Below are positions 8,036 through 16,143 of a DNA stretch of 34,861 nt, piece after piece. A program made the translations under genes and the position numbers. The DNA is from Phycisphaerae bacterium (GTDB taxonomy: Bacteria; Planctomycetota; Phycisphaerae; UBA1845), in the NCBI GenBank assembly GCA_016929015.1, contig JAFGJQ010000360.1, forward strand, positions 1-34,861, in the 5' to 3' direction. The first letter of the stretch is position 1. Every line of letters starts with the position of its first letter. A model generated the notes under the pieces. It saw nothing but the letters and a program-made list of their open reading frames with translations, did no database searches and had not been told where the DNA came from.

Positions 8036-9460
8036 CTATTCGTTGCTCGTCTCGGTCGGCTCAAAGGGCTTTGCGTCCGGTGTGGGGAACTGGAGCACGT
8101 AGTCGAGGTCCCACAACCTGCCGGACTCTGTCTTGCCGCCGTCGTCCACACGGTTCTCGGCCACGCTGTAGAGGGTCCACCCTTTGCCGTCGACTTTGTA
8201 CTTGAACTCCTTGCCGCTGAAAGGATCGATCCGGTCGTCAGCCGGGACGGCCGGGTCGAGGCTTGACAGGCTTTCCGCCGGCTGACCCTTGTTCTCCAAT
8301 ACGTGCAAACGCAGTGCGATGGCGATTCGTGTCAGCAGCGACTGCGCCCTCAGCCTTTCACTGATGGTGCACGCTCGCGTCAGCGAGGGCAGGAGCATTC
8401 GAGCGAAGATGTCCCACTGAGGGATGGACATGACGGCCTTCTCTTCGTCGAAGGATGTCCACGTTTCTGAGTAGGCCGGATTCTGTGTCAGTTCGTACTG
8501 ACGATCGTAGAACTCGTTGAAATGCTGCTTGATCGTCCGATCCGGCAGCATCAGTCGCCCCACCCGGGCCTCCAGTTTCTCCCAGCCGGTCTCCTCCCGG
8601 TTGATCTCGTAATCACCGTACATGCCCATGATGCCGTTCAAGTTCTGGAACAGACGTGTCGGCTTCGTTACGATCTCGTCGACCATGCCCCCGCCGAACA
8701 TGCGCTCGTAATACAGCCCACGCTCCACCGTCGGACGCCGGGCTGCCAGCTCCTTCAGCGTCTTGAGCATCTCGCGGAGCTGACTGGCCGGAATGCCCTC
8801 GCGGAGGCCAAGCTGACAGGCGGCCCGGTCGCCCAGGGACCAGCAGGCCACCCCAACGAGGTTCTCGATGAGCGTGATCCCGCCTCCGACATGGCTTCCC
8901 AGCCGCATGACCGCAACGTAGTTCTCGAACGCCCGGTCATACGCCCCCTCTGCCTCCAGCCGCCGGCCGTCCACGATCAGCATCTTGCAGAGCTGCCGAT
9001 GGGTACTCAGGCTCGGCAACAGAATGGAAATGATGCTGCCCTTCGGATCGCCGAAGTAATAGCTCTGGAACGTCTCCATCTTCGCCGCTCGCCGTGCCGC
9101 CGCCAGCGCTTGCTGATTGGCCGGGTCCATGAGGAAGGACTTCAGCGCTTCATCGTGGCCCTTCGGCCACGTTGCGGTCAGGGCGTAGTCGAAGGCTTCC
9201 TGCAACTCCTTCGGCACGTCTTTGTACGCGTTGATCGCCTCCAGGCAGACCCAGAACGCGTTTTCCTCCCGCGGCGGCTCCACGACGTCGTATCCGCGAC
9301 TCCGCAGCTCCTCGAACGGCCAGACCTTCATCTCGTCACCGCGGAAGATGATGACCTCCGGTGCATCATCGCCGCCGGTTTGTGCCCAGGCTGGCGGGCC
9401 CGTCAGCCCGAGAGTCACACCGGCAACGACCGCCAGCGCCGCGAGTATTGATCGTGTCAT
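8036..9460 (-). CDS. Exported protein A, intact copy, pseudopilin-like C-terminal segment
   Basis: This is a 474-aa protein starting at the ATG at 9460, behind AGGAGG, with a signal peptide (MTRSILAALAVVAGVTLGL...AWA). A helical body carries LLPSL.TH.QLCKMLIVDGRR and LMLPDRTIKQHF. It is followed by IALRLHVLENKGQPAESL, IDPFSGKEFKY and GWTLYSVAENRVDDGG, which resembles the calcium-binding end of GspG-like pseudopilins. It is paralogous to 1978-3453 in the same order with respect to B. The gene is divergent from the ECF sigma factor at 9632, with a 171-base shared upstream region. The role is unknown. Confidence 0.9.
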   Translation of the reverse strand: MTRSILAALAVVAGVTLGLTGPPAWAQTGGDDAPEVIIFRGDEMKVWPFEELRSRGYDVVEPPREENAFWVCLEAINAYKDVPKELQEAFDYALTATWPKGHDEALKSFLMDPANQQALAAARRAAKMETFQSYYFGDPKGSIISILLPSLSTHRQLCKMLIVDGRRLEAEGAYDRAFENYVAVMRLGSHVGGGITLIENLVGVACWSLGDRAACQLGLREGIPASQLREMLKTLKELAARRPTVERGLYYERMFGGGMVDEIVTKPTRLFQNLNGIMGMYGDYEINREETGWEKLEARVGRLMLPDRTIKQHFNEFYDRQYELTQNPAYSETWTSFDEEKAVMSIPQWDIFARMLLPSLTRACTISERLRAQSLLTRIAIALRLHVLENKGQPAESLSSLDPAVPADDRIDPFSGKEFKYKVDGKGWTLYSVAENRVDDGGKTESGRLWDLDYVLQFPTPDAKPFEPTETSNE

Positions 9461-9598
9461 TCGTGGTTCCTCCTGCGCCCCCGGGTGGTGATCCCGCGGG
9501 ACGGATGCCGCACCTGCCCGACCCGGACATTGCCCGGGAGTTTCTTGCAGCGGCACTCGGCTTTCTTACACAGTGGCGTGAAATTGCACGGGGGGCGC

Positions 9599-9625
9599 TT
9601 GCTATTTGCCGTTCCGCCGTACAAT
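9599..9625 (+). promoter_or_regulatory. Candidate promoter directly abutting the ECF sigma gene
   Basis: TACAAT at 9620-9625 is a good -10 box; TTGCTA at 9599-9604 is a possible -35 box at a short 15-base spacing. The predicted start of transcription (about 9631-9633) coincides with the TTG/GTG codons that begin the sigma-factor homology, and no ribosome site is visible, so the mRNA could be leaderless. Confidence 0.35.
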
Positions 9626-9631
9626 GCGTTG

Positions 9632-10249
9632 GTGGATCAGACCCAGACCAGCCTGCTATGGGCCGTTCGCGATGGGCAGGACACCCGCGCCTGGGCCGAT
9701 TTCTACCGCATTTACGCCCCCCTTGTCCGCAACTACACGCGCCGATTGGGTCTGCCGGACGCGGATGCGGACGACGCCACGCAGGAGATACTCCTGGTCG
9801 CCCACGACGGGCTGCAGCATGGCAGCTACGACCCCCAAAAAGGCCGGTTTCGAGCCTGGCTTTATGGGGTCGCCCGCAAGCGCGTCCTGATGACCCACCG
9901 GGCCCGACACCGACCCTCTCGAGCCCAGGCCGTTCCGTTTGATACCGGTGTCGATCTGCTCAGCAGCCTGGAAGATCACCACGACGAGGCAGACCGCGAG
10001 ATCTGGGAGCAGGAATGGCGGTTCGCCATGCTGGACGAGGCCCTGCGCCGGTTGCAGGGGACGCTGGGCCAGAAGGTGTATCAGTCGTTCATCCTGTATG
10101 CCATTCAGGGCTCACCGGTGGAGAGGGTGGCCGATGAGCTGGGAATCTCTCCGTCCAGCGTGTACGTGTATAAGAGCCGCGTTCTGGATGCCATAAGGGA
10201 GTGGGTTTCGCGGTTTGAGGATGACGCTCATGAACACGGGCCTGCCTGA
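9632..10249 (+). CDS. ECF-type RNA polymerase sigma factor
   Basis: This is a 205-aa protein from the GTG at 9632 (a TTG lies just before it at 9629). The open frame extends upstream to 9485, but homology begins at VDQTQTSLLWAVRDG, the usual N-terminus of planctomycete ECF factors. Region 2 spans about residues 22-88 (WADFYRIYAPLVRNYTRRLG, DADDATQEILL, GRFRAWLYGVARKR). Region 4 spans about 135-192, with the helix-turn-helix at SPVERVADELGISPSSVYVYKSR. It directs RNA polymerase to a dedicated promoter set, unknown here. It overlaps the kinase start by 20 bases, so the pair is co-translated; kinase-linked regulation of such sigma factors is known in planctomycetes but is inferred here. The divergent A-B operon is a candidate target. 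Confidence 0.9.
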   Translation: MDQTQTSLLWAVRDGQDTRAWADFYRIYAPLVRNYTRRLGLPDADADDATQEILLVAHDGLQHGSYDPQKGRFRAWLYGVARKRVLMTHRARHRPSRAQAVPFDTGVDLLSSLEDHHDEADREIWEQEWRFAMLDEALRRLQGTLGQKVYQSFILYAIQGSPVERVADELGISPSSVYVYKSRVLDAIREWVSRFEDDAHEHGPA

Positions 10250-11771
10250 TCCATCCATCACGCCGGCCGGTGCCTTCGAGCCGTCCGACGAAAACCTCAT
10301 CGGAGAGCTGCGCGTGGTGCTCGCACGGCGGGCGGATGCCGGCGCGGCGGCGGCATGCCCGGCCGATTCCCTCATCGGCCGACGGCTGGGGCACTACGAG
10401 ATTCGCGAGCGGCTGGGCGAGGGCGGCATGGCCCGCGTGTACCGAGCGGCGGACCTGGAGACGCCGCGGGAGGTGGCCCTCAAGCTCCTCCTGCCGGAAT
10501 ACCAGGGTCGCGACGACGTCCGGGCCCGGTTCGAGCAGGAAGCGCTCAGCATGGCCCGCGTCCGGCACGACAACGTCGTCCGCATCTACGACTGCCCGAA
10601 GGACGCGGACCTGACCGCCATCGCGATGGAACTCGTGTCCGGCGGCAGTCTGCGCGACCTGATCGAGACCGGCCGGCGGCAGAGCCAGCGGTTCACCGTC
10701 GACGCCGTCGCGCGCTTTGCCCGGCAGGCGGCCCTGGGCCTGGGCGCGGCGCATCGCGCCGGCATCGTGCATCGGGACATCAAGCCCGCCAATCTCATGC
10801 TCGACGAATCGTGCAACGTGAAGGTGGCGGACTTCGGCGTGGTCCTGGCTCTGGAGCGCGCGACCTGGCTGACCGGGCTCGGACGGCAGATCGGCACGCC
10901 GGCATACATGAGCCCGGAGCAGTGCCGCGGCGAGCGCGTCGGGCCGGCCAGCGACGTCTACTCGCTGGGCGTAACACTGTACGAACTCACCACCGGCCGC
11001 CTGCCGTTCAGCGAAGACGCCGGCAGTCCGTTCGCCATCATGCTCAAGCACATCCACGAGATGCCGCCCGACCCGCGCACGTATCGTGATGCGCTGCCCA
11101 AGTGGCTGGTGTGGGTCCTGCTGAAATGCCTGGACAAGGACCCGCAGGATCGATATCCCGACGGCGACGCCCTGGCGGAGGCGCTCGTTACCGCCCCGAA
11201 CGAACCGGACCTGGAGGAAACGGACGAAGGCCCCAAAACCGTCTGGCGCGTAAACCCGGTGGCCATTCGCGAGCAACTCAAACAATTGCCGCAGCGGGCG
11301 ATCGTGGCCTGGGCCTGCCGGTGCGCGCGGCGGGTCCAGCACCTCAACACCGATCCCCGGCTGGACCGCTCCATCGCCATGGCGGAGTCGACGGCGTTCG
11401 GACCGGCCGGCGATGCCTCGCAGGAATCGCTGACGCACGCGCTTCAGCGGGTGCAGAAACTGCGGACCGCCTCGTTCCGGGCGGCCTACACGGGCGGGCC
11501 GGCCAAAAAGCAGGATCCCGCCTCGTACGCGGCGCTGGCCGCGGCGGCGTCGGGCGCCTGCGCCGCAGCCCGATGCGCGGAAGATGCCGCGGCCGACGCG
11601 GCGTTTGTCGCGCAGAACGCGGTGACCGCCCTGGAACTGGCCGAAGGGCCGGTGTCAGAATTCTGGCAGTGGGCCCAGCGTGACTACCAGCACCTCGTCA
11701 CCGCGAAGCTCGGCGAAAAAGGCACGATCGGCCGCCCCATCCCCCCGGGCTTCTGGCAGGAGCGGACCTGA
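10230..11771 (+). CDS. Soluble Hanks-type Ser/Thr protein kinase
   Basis: This is a 513-aa protein. The ATG at 10230 is preferred because TGAGG lies 9 bases upstream. The kinase domain spans about residues 50-320: glycine loop GEGGMARV, Lys85 in VALKLLL, HRDIKPANLML with catalytic Asp183, DFG at 201 and SPEQ. All catalytic residues are present and it is an RD kinase. Unlike many bacterial relatives there is no membrane segment and no PASTA or TPR repeat. The C-terminal 180 residues are Ala-rich and helical (SYAALAAAASGACAAARC...) and end in WQWAQRDYQHL, possibly a protein-binding region. It is encoded with the ECF factor and may control it by phosphorylation. Confidence 0.92.
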   Translation: MNTGLPDPSITPAGAFEPSDENLIGELRVVLARRADAGAAAACPADSLIGRRLGHYEIRERLGEGGMARVYRAADLETPREVALKLLLPEYQGRDDVRARFEQEALSMARVRHDNVVRIYDCPKDADLTAIAMELVSGGSLRDLIETGRRQSQRFTVDAVARFARQAALGLGAAHRAGIVHRDIKPANLMLDESCNVKVADFGVVLALERATWLTGLGRQIGTPAYMSPEQCRGERVGPASDVYSLGVTLYELTTGRLPFSEDAGSPFAIMLKHIHEMPPDPRTYRDALPKWLVWVLLKCLDKDPQDRYPDGDALAEALVTAPNEPDLEETDEGPKTVWRVNPVAIREQLKQLPQRAIVAWACRCARRVQHLNTDPRLDRSIAMAESTAFGPAGDASQESLTHALQRVQKLRTASFRAAYTGGPAKKQDPASYAALAAAASGACAAARCAEDAAADAAFVAQNAVTALELAEGPVSEFWQWAQRDYQHLVTAKLGEKGTIGRPIPPGFWQERT

Positions 11772-11807
11772 AGCAAGAGACGTTTCAAGCCGATCGAGGC
11801 GTGAGAA

Positions 11808-12386
11808 TCAGGCGAGCGGCAGCCGGTCCACCTCTCCGAGCGACAGGTCGGTGATTTCGCGAGCGTGTTTGTTCCCCTTGGCGGTGATCGCGGCGATCGG
11901 CGGCTTCGTTTCGGCGGCGTTCTCGCTGTGGCGGCGAAGCACGGCCGCCTCGATGGAGAACCGGCCCAACGGTGAATCACACGGAAGTGAAATGGCCGCC
12001 GTTTCGTTCGGTTCCACGATCCTGTGCCGTTCACCGACGATGATGCGCGGAATGGAGACCGCGATGCCGAAACCACCCAGTCGGAGACGTGCCTGTTCGG
12101 CGATCCGGCCGGCCACGCCGGAAAGGATCTGACCGAAGGCCGCATAGTCCACGCCGATCTCCGCGCCATGGATCTTGGTGGCGACGGTCTGCGCGGCACG
12201 ATTGGACATGCAGATGGCCGCGCTGCCTGTCACGTCTCCGGTGAACCCGAAGATGGCCGATACGTCGGCGGGCGGACTATCCTTTGCGCGCAGGTGAGGC
12301 GAGCCCAGCAGGACGTCCACGCCCATCATCTCGTGGAACACGCTGCGTACGGCGTCAACGAACAGATTGATGTAGCGAACGTTCAT
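11808..12386 (-). CDS. CheX-like protein lacking the phosphatase catalytic residues
   Basis: This is a 192-aa protein from the ATG at 12386, preceded by GGGGAG. The fold signature is CheX (CheC-like): MNVRYINLFVDAVRSVF, then GDVTGSAAICMS, the helix AFGQILSGVAGRIAEQA, then VSIPRIIVGERHRI and PLGRFSIEAAV. In active CheX proteins the helix carries E-x2-N, which removes phosphate from CheY-P. Here those positions are Gln86 and Ser89, so dephosphorylation looks lost. About 35 extra residues follow the domain. No chemotaxis or flagellar gene is nearby. It may be a binding or regulatory CheX homologue. It is convergent with the kinase gene, with 36 bases between the stops. Confidence 0.8.
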   Translation of the reverse strand: MNVRYINLFVDAVRSVFHEMMGVDVLLGSPHLRAKDSPPADVSAIFGFTGDVTGSAAICMSNRAAQTVATKIHGAEIGVDYAAFGQILSGVAGRIAEQARLRLGGFGIAVSIPRIIVGERHRIVEPNETAAISLPCDSPLGRFSIEAAVLRRHSENAAETKPPIAAITAKGNKHAREITDLSLGEVDRLPLA

Positions 12387-12937
12387 TCGCGCGACAACTC
12401 CCCGGGCACTGCAACGAGCAGGAGTGTGTGAGAGGTCGGCGCGGCGTCCCAGCCGCGCACCCCGATGGCAAGGCGTCATCTGCTCCCGGCCCCTGCGTTG
12501 TGGTGCCCGGCAAGTATCGGTTTCCGGCAGGCGCGGGGCCATGGGGTGAACACCGTGGTGGTTCCGATAAGACCAGTGTTTTCCATGGACCACAGCGTCC
12601 CGGTGATTCCCCCGGCCGCCGGGAATCGGTGCGACGAGACTCGTCCGGCAACTTCCTGCGTCCGCGACGGCGAGACGGTCCGAGTGGACAGGGAAATCGT
12701 CGCCCACCCTCTGGCAGAGGCGTGCAACGCCCCCGTGCCGGCCCTTCCCCAAAAAGGGAGAAAACGCATCACCCAACTGCCCCCCGCTCGTCAAGTCGAA
12801 GAAGCTCCCGCATGCGTTTCTTCCTTCTTCGGATGAGCGCCGGATTCCACCGGTCTCCGCCGACACCACGAGGTACGCGCCGGATCGACCGGACACGAGC
12901 GGAGCGCCTCACCTCGTCGGCGCGGGTGAATCCAGCC
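12387..12937. other. Upstream region of the CheX-like gene; no gene seen
   Basis: The frames here have no recognisable product on either strand. It contains the leader of the minus-strand CheX-like gene and, at its right end, the promoter-like sequence of the rsgA transcript. Confidence 0.5.
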
Positions 12938-12965
12938 TTGCATCCGCCGGGGCGTTCACTACAAT
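12938..12965 (+). promoter_or_regulatory. Sigma-70-like promoter upstream of rsgA
   Basis: TTGCAT (12938-12943), a 16-base spacer and TACAAT (12960-12965). Transcription would begin near 12972, leaving a leader of about 230 bases before the first well-placed ribosome site at 13194. Confidence 0.5.
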
Positions 12966-13204
12966 AGCAGGCTGATGTTGACCATTGCCTAAGACAATCG
13001 CACGGCTGCACGACCGCCCAAGGCGACGATGAGTCGTGGTGCGCGCGTCGTTCCGGTGCCCATCGTGGCCGTGCGCTGTATCCCCCCGACCACAACGTAA
13101 TGGGATTTCGTTTCCGCGGCGCGTCTTCCTGATGCGCGGGCGGCCTTTGTCCGAAACCGGTGCGGCCGGCGCCGCGCCACAACATTCAGAAGCAGGAGTA
13201 TTGG

Positions 13205-13363
13205 ATGTCAACCACTGCGACCCGTGTGGCTTGTTGCCCTCACTTCGTGATGTGTGTGAACGACCGAACCTGGAACGGCACGAATTGCCACAAGGGAGCA
13301 TTCCATTGGATTCTCAAGAAGTTACCGCGGCGGCCGGCCGGCCGTCGCAGTTCGATACATTGA
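13205..13363 (+). CDS. Small Cys/His-containing frame overlapping the rsgA start
   Basis: This 52-aa frame runs from an ATG with a good ribosome site (AGGAG, 6 bases away). The product starts MSTTATRVACCPHFVMCVND and has further Cys and His (TNCHKG), which could bind metal, then a basic tail. It overlaps the rsgA frame by 58 bases in another frame, so translating ribosomes would pass over the rsgA start. It may be a leader peptide that couples translation, or a chance frame. No family recognised. Confidence 0.35.
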   Translation: MSTTATRVACCPHFVMCVNDRTWNGTNCHKGAFHWILKKLPRRPAGRRSSIH

Positions 13364-14643
13364 CGGGCGTCGTCGTCCGACGCCTGCGCGAGCACCTGGA
13401 CGTCACCGCCGCCGGCACCGTGCTGCGCTGCACGCCGGCCGGCAGCTTGCGGCACGCCGAGCAGCAGCCGGTCGTCGGCGACCGCGTCACCCTGACCGCC
13501 GCCGCCGGCCGAACCGGCGTCGTGCAAACGGTGCAGCCGCGGCGCAACGCCTTGCGCCGCCGCGCCGCCGGTCCGCGCCCGGACGAGCAGGTCCTGGCGG
13601 CGAACGTCGACCGCCTGATCATCGTGGTGGCCGCGGCCGACCCGAAGCCGAAGTGGCCTCTGGTCGATCGCTATCTCGTCACGGCCGAAGCGGAGGGGCT
13701 GGCGGCGTTGATCTGCCTGACAAAGGTTGATCTGCCGGGCGCCTCGGCCGCGCGGCACGGTGCGGCGCTCTACGAGCGTCTGGGTTACCCGGTGGCCTAC
13801 GTCGCAGCGGACGACCCGGACGGCGTCGCGGCCCTGCGTGCGCAGCTCATCGGCCAAACCAGCGTCTTCGTCGGCAAGTCCGGCGTCGGAAAGACCACGC
13901 TGGTCAACCTGCTTTCGGGCGAGCCCTGTGGACGCACGCAGGCGGTCAGCCGCCGCACGCATAAGGGCCGGCACACGACGACAGAGGTGGCCGCCGTGGC
14001 GCTGCCGGAAGGCGGCCTCCTCATCGACACCCCCGGCGTCCGCGAGTTCGCCCTCGCCTCGGCTGCGGCAGGGGACATCGCGGCCGGCTTCGTCGAGATG
14101 CGTCCTCTGCTGGAGCGCTGCCGCTTCCGCGCCGACTGCACGCACACGCACGAGAAAGAGTGTGCCGTAAAGGCGGCCGTCGCCGACGGCACCATCGACG
14201 CCCGCCGCTATCAGAGCTATCTGCGGCTCGTGGCGAAGGGCAATGACCGCCGGCAGCGCGGCGACGCCGGGCCGCGTTCCCCATCCGGCGACACCCCTGC
14301 CGACGGCGGCTTCGCCTGCATTCGCTGTGGGACCCCCGTCCCTTATGACGCCCACGGCACGCGCCAACGCAACCACTGTCCGCTCTGCCTCTGGAGCGTT
14401 CATCTCGACGTCCGTCCCGGCGACCGGGCGGCCGGCTGCGGCGGCGCGATGGAACCCATCGCCATTTGGGCCCGCCCCGGCGGCGAATGGGCGCTCGTGC
14501 ACCGCTGCGAGCGGTGCGGCGCGGTACGCACCAACCGCATCGCCGGCGACGACAACGAGGCCGTGCTCATGTCGCTGGCCGTGCGAGCGCTGGCCTCACC
14601 GCCCTTCCCGCTCGACCGGATCGGAGGGGCCGTGCGGGCCTGA
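13306..14643 (+). CDS. rsgA: Ribosome-biogenesis GTPase RsgA fused to a C-terminal RNHCP domain
   Basis: This is a 445-aa protein. The TTG at 13306 is chosen because AAGGGAG lies 7 bases upstream and RsgA homology starts soon after it. An OB-fold comes first. The circularly permuted GTPase domain follows (TKVD, then GKSGVGKTTLVN, then LIDTPGVREF) and then the RsgA zinc motif (CRFRADCTHTHEKEC). RsgA checks maturation of the 30S subunit. From about residue 335 an RNHCP domain is appended: FACIRCGTPV, GTRQRNHCPLCLWSVHLD, PGDRAAGC, HRCERCGAVRTNRI, GDDN, with four Cys-rich knuckles. RNHCP normally occurs as a small stand-alone protein of unknown role; the fusion suggests that it too acts at the ribosome or on RNA. 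Confidence 0.9.
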   Translation: MDSQEVTAAAGRPSQFDTLTGVVVRRLREHLDVTAAGTVLRCTPAGSLRHAEQQPVVGDRVTLTAAAGRTGVVQTVQPRRNALRRRAAGPRPDEQVLAANVDRLIIVVAAADPKPKWPLVDRYLVTAEAEGLAALICLTKVDLPGASAARHGAALYERLGYPVAYVAADDPDGVAALRAQLIGQTSVFVGKSGVGKTTLVNLLSGEPCGRTQAVSRRTHKGRHTTTEVAAVALPEGGLLIDTPGVREFALASAAAGDIAAGFVEMRPLLERCRFRADCTHTHEKECAVKAAVADGTIDARRYQSYLRLVAKGNDRRQRGDAGPRSPSGDTPADGGFACIRCGTPVPYDAHGTRQRNHCPLCLWSVHLDVRPGDRAAGCGGAMEPIAIWARPGGEWALVHRCERCGAVRTNRIAGDDNEAVLMSLAVRALASPPFPLDRIGGAVRA

Positions 14644-15166
14644 CGGCGCCCGCCCGTAACGCCGTAAGCCTCACAGCGCGGCGGGTGCGAGCCAACTCCA
14701 CCCGTCGCGCCCGCTTGCGGTTTGCGCGGGAGGAAGGTCGGGAGGGAGGGTGTCAGGATGATTTCTGTGACGGATTCCGGAGGCGTCGTGATGCTCCTGC
14801 TCCATCATTGCGGGGTCGAGTGCAACGGCGGCGAGGCATCGGCAAAGACCGCGAGGAATGCCCAACGGCCTGTGAGGTACGTCAGGCAACTCGGCCCAGC
14901 CGGAATTCCGGCCCGCGAGGCGGACTGTGCGTGGGCGGCGTTTGCCCCTGGCCCGTGGGTTCCACGATCCCTTGGTCCCTCGGCGCTGCCCGCACCCTGG
15001 AGAAATCAGTCCGCCGGCCGGTAAATGGCGCCGGAAACTGCCGTCCGCACCCCGCGGCTGGTCACGGAAGGAACCTGCAAAATCTGCCGACACTCTTGTT
15101 CTGCCCGAGCAAGATGTGGATTGTGGCTTGAGCTGGCTTCTCGATGAGATAGAGGAAGTATCCCGA
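14644..15166. other. Intergenic stretch after rsgA; no gene seen
   Basis: No frame here has a convincing start or a recognisable product. At 14750-14766 it carries a short sequence (GTGTCAGGATGATTT) that recurs inverted inside the signal-peptide region of the GH127 gene near 20470. Confidence 0.4.
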
Positions 15167-15700
15167 ATGAGACACCGCGTGAGAGATCACCTCCGACACG
15201 TCAAGAACATCGTGCGATTGTCTGTTGTCTGCACACTGGGGGTGCTTTGGTGCTCGCATGTTCACGGGTGCGTCCCCGACAAGAGCGAGGATGCAGCAAG
15301 AGACCAAGCGTCTCTGAAGAACGTGAATATGACTGAGGAGAACGAGTCTGAAAGCGTGGGGGACCGGGGGGAATTCCACGACCTCTACCGCGAGCTTAAG
15401 GAGTTCCGCGACGATATTCGCGTGGAGGTCAGCTCAAGACCGGAAGACCACAACGACTGCGAGGCATTCCGCCGGATCGTGGCGGGTGGAGAGAGATTTC
15501 TCCCGTTCATTGTCGAGGAAATCAGACGAGGTGACTTCTATCTGAACCAAGCCATGCATGAGATCACGGGGATCGATGTGCGCAAACACTACAACGATCA
15601 AGCAGGGCTTGGTGGAGAGCAACACGATTCGGAACTCTGGATCAGGTGGTGGAACGGCCAAAGCAGCTCACGTCGGAGTGCCGACGCGCGCAATGACTAA
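15167..15700 (+). CDS. Putative lipoprotein or exported protein, unknown function
   Basis: This is a 177-aa protein from the ATG at 15167 (GAGGAAG upstream). The basic N-terminus (MRHRVRDHLRHVKNIVR) leads into a hydrophobic core and VHGC, a weak lipobox, so attachment as a lipoprotein is possible. The mature part is acidic and hydrophilic (NMTEENESESVGDRGEF...) and ends with HEITGIDVRKHYND and ELWIRWWNG, a pattern seen at the ends of HEAT-like exported bacterial proteins. No enzyme motif is visible. An in-frame extension to 14927 exists but lacks coding character. Confidence 0.65.
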   Translation: MRHRVRDHLRHVKNIVRLSVVCTLGVLWCSHVHGCVPDKSEDAARDQASLKNVNMTEENESESVGDRGEFHDLYRELKEFRDDIRVEVSSRPEDHNDCEAFRRIVAGGERFLPFIVEEIRRGDFYLNQAMHEITGIDVRKHYNDQAGLGGEQHDSELWIRWWNGQSSSRRSADARND

Positions 15701-16143
15701 CAGGCTGGGACGGGAAAACGGGTCATCACGACGGGGAAACGGGATATCACCAATAGCGTTCGGCACACGACGTGCTTGCTTGGCTGGGATGGAATCGGGC
15801 GGGGGCTTGTGCTAGACTTCGGGGGAGCGGTTTGTGGCTGGGCGGACGGGAGGAGCGGCCCCGGCGCGCCGGGACTCGCCCTTCGGAAGGCTGGACGGAA
15901 GAGCAGGACAAGGAGAATGGAAAGGATAGTCGGGGAGGCGTGGTCGGGGCGTGAGTGTCATCGTCGTGTCACTCCTAAGCAATGCAGGTGGCTGTCCCCC
16001 ACATCGTCCATATCGCGTGTCTTTGGCTCTATCCATGTGTGACCTCGAGCGGTCATCCGATCGCCAAGAAGAGCAGATACCATCGGCCGTCCCCTTGACC
16101 ACGCGCGGTCCGCTGAATGGGGCCCTACGTTGGAGTGATTCAC
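15701..16143. other. Intergenic stretch; no gene seen
   Basis: No frame has a good start or a recognisable product. Purine-rich near-repeats such as GACGGGAAAACGGG and GACGGGGAAACGGG occur at about 15709-15742. Confidence 0.4.

Noticed and set aside
9573-9588. Sigma-54-like promoter TGGCGT...TTGCA upstream of the ECF gene
   Set aside because: The distance between GG and GC is one base short of the strict -24/-12 spacing, and no sigma-54 activator is nearby.
10089-11438. Open frame of 449 codons on the minus strand
   Set aside because: It is the antisense shadow of the Ser/Thr kinase, whose catalytic motifs are all present on the plus strand.
13240-14502. Open frame of 420 codons on the minus strand
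   Set aside because: Antisense to rsgA-RNHCP; low-complexity Ala/Gly/Arg product typical of GC-rich shadows.
14750-14766. The 15-mer shared with 20464-20480 taken as proof of a mobile element
   Set aside because: About one 15-base match is expected by chance in a window this long, so alone it proves nothing; it is kept only as a weak finding with its flanking similarity.
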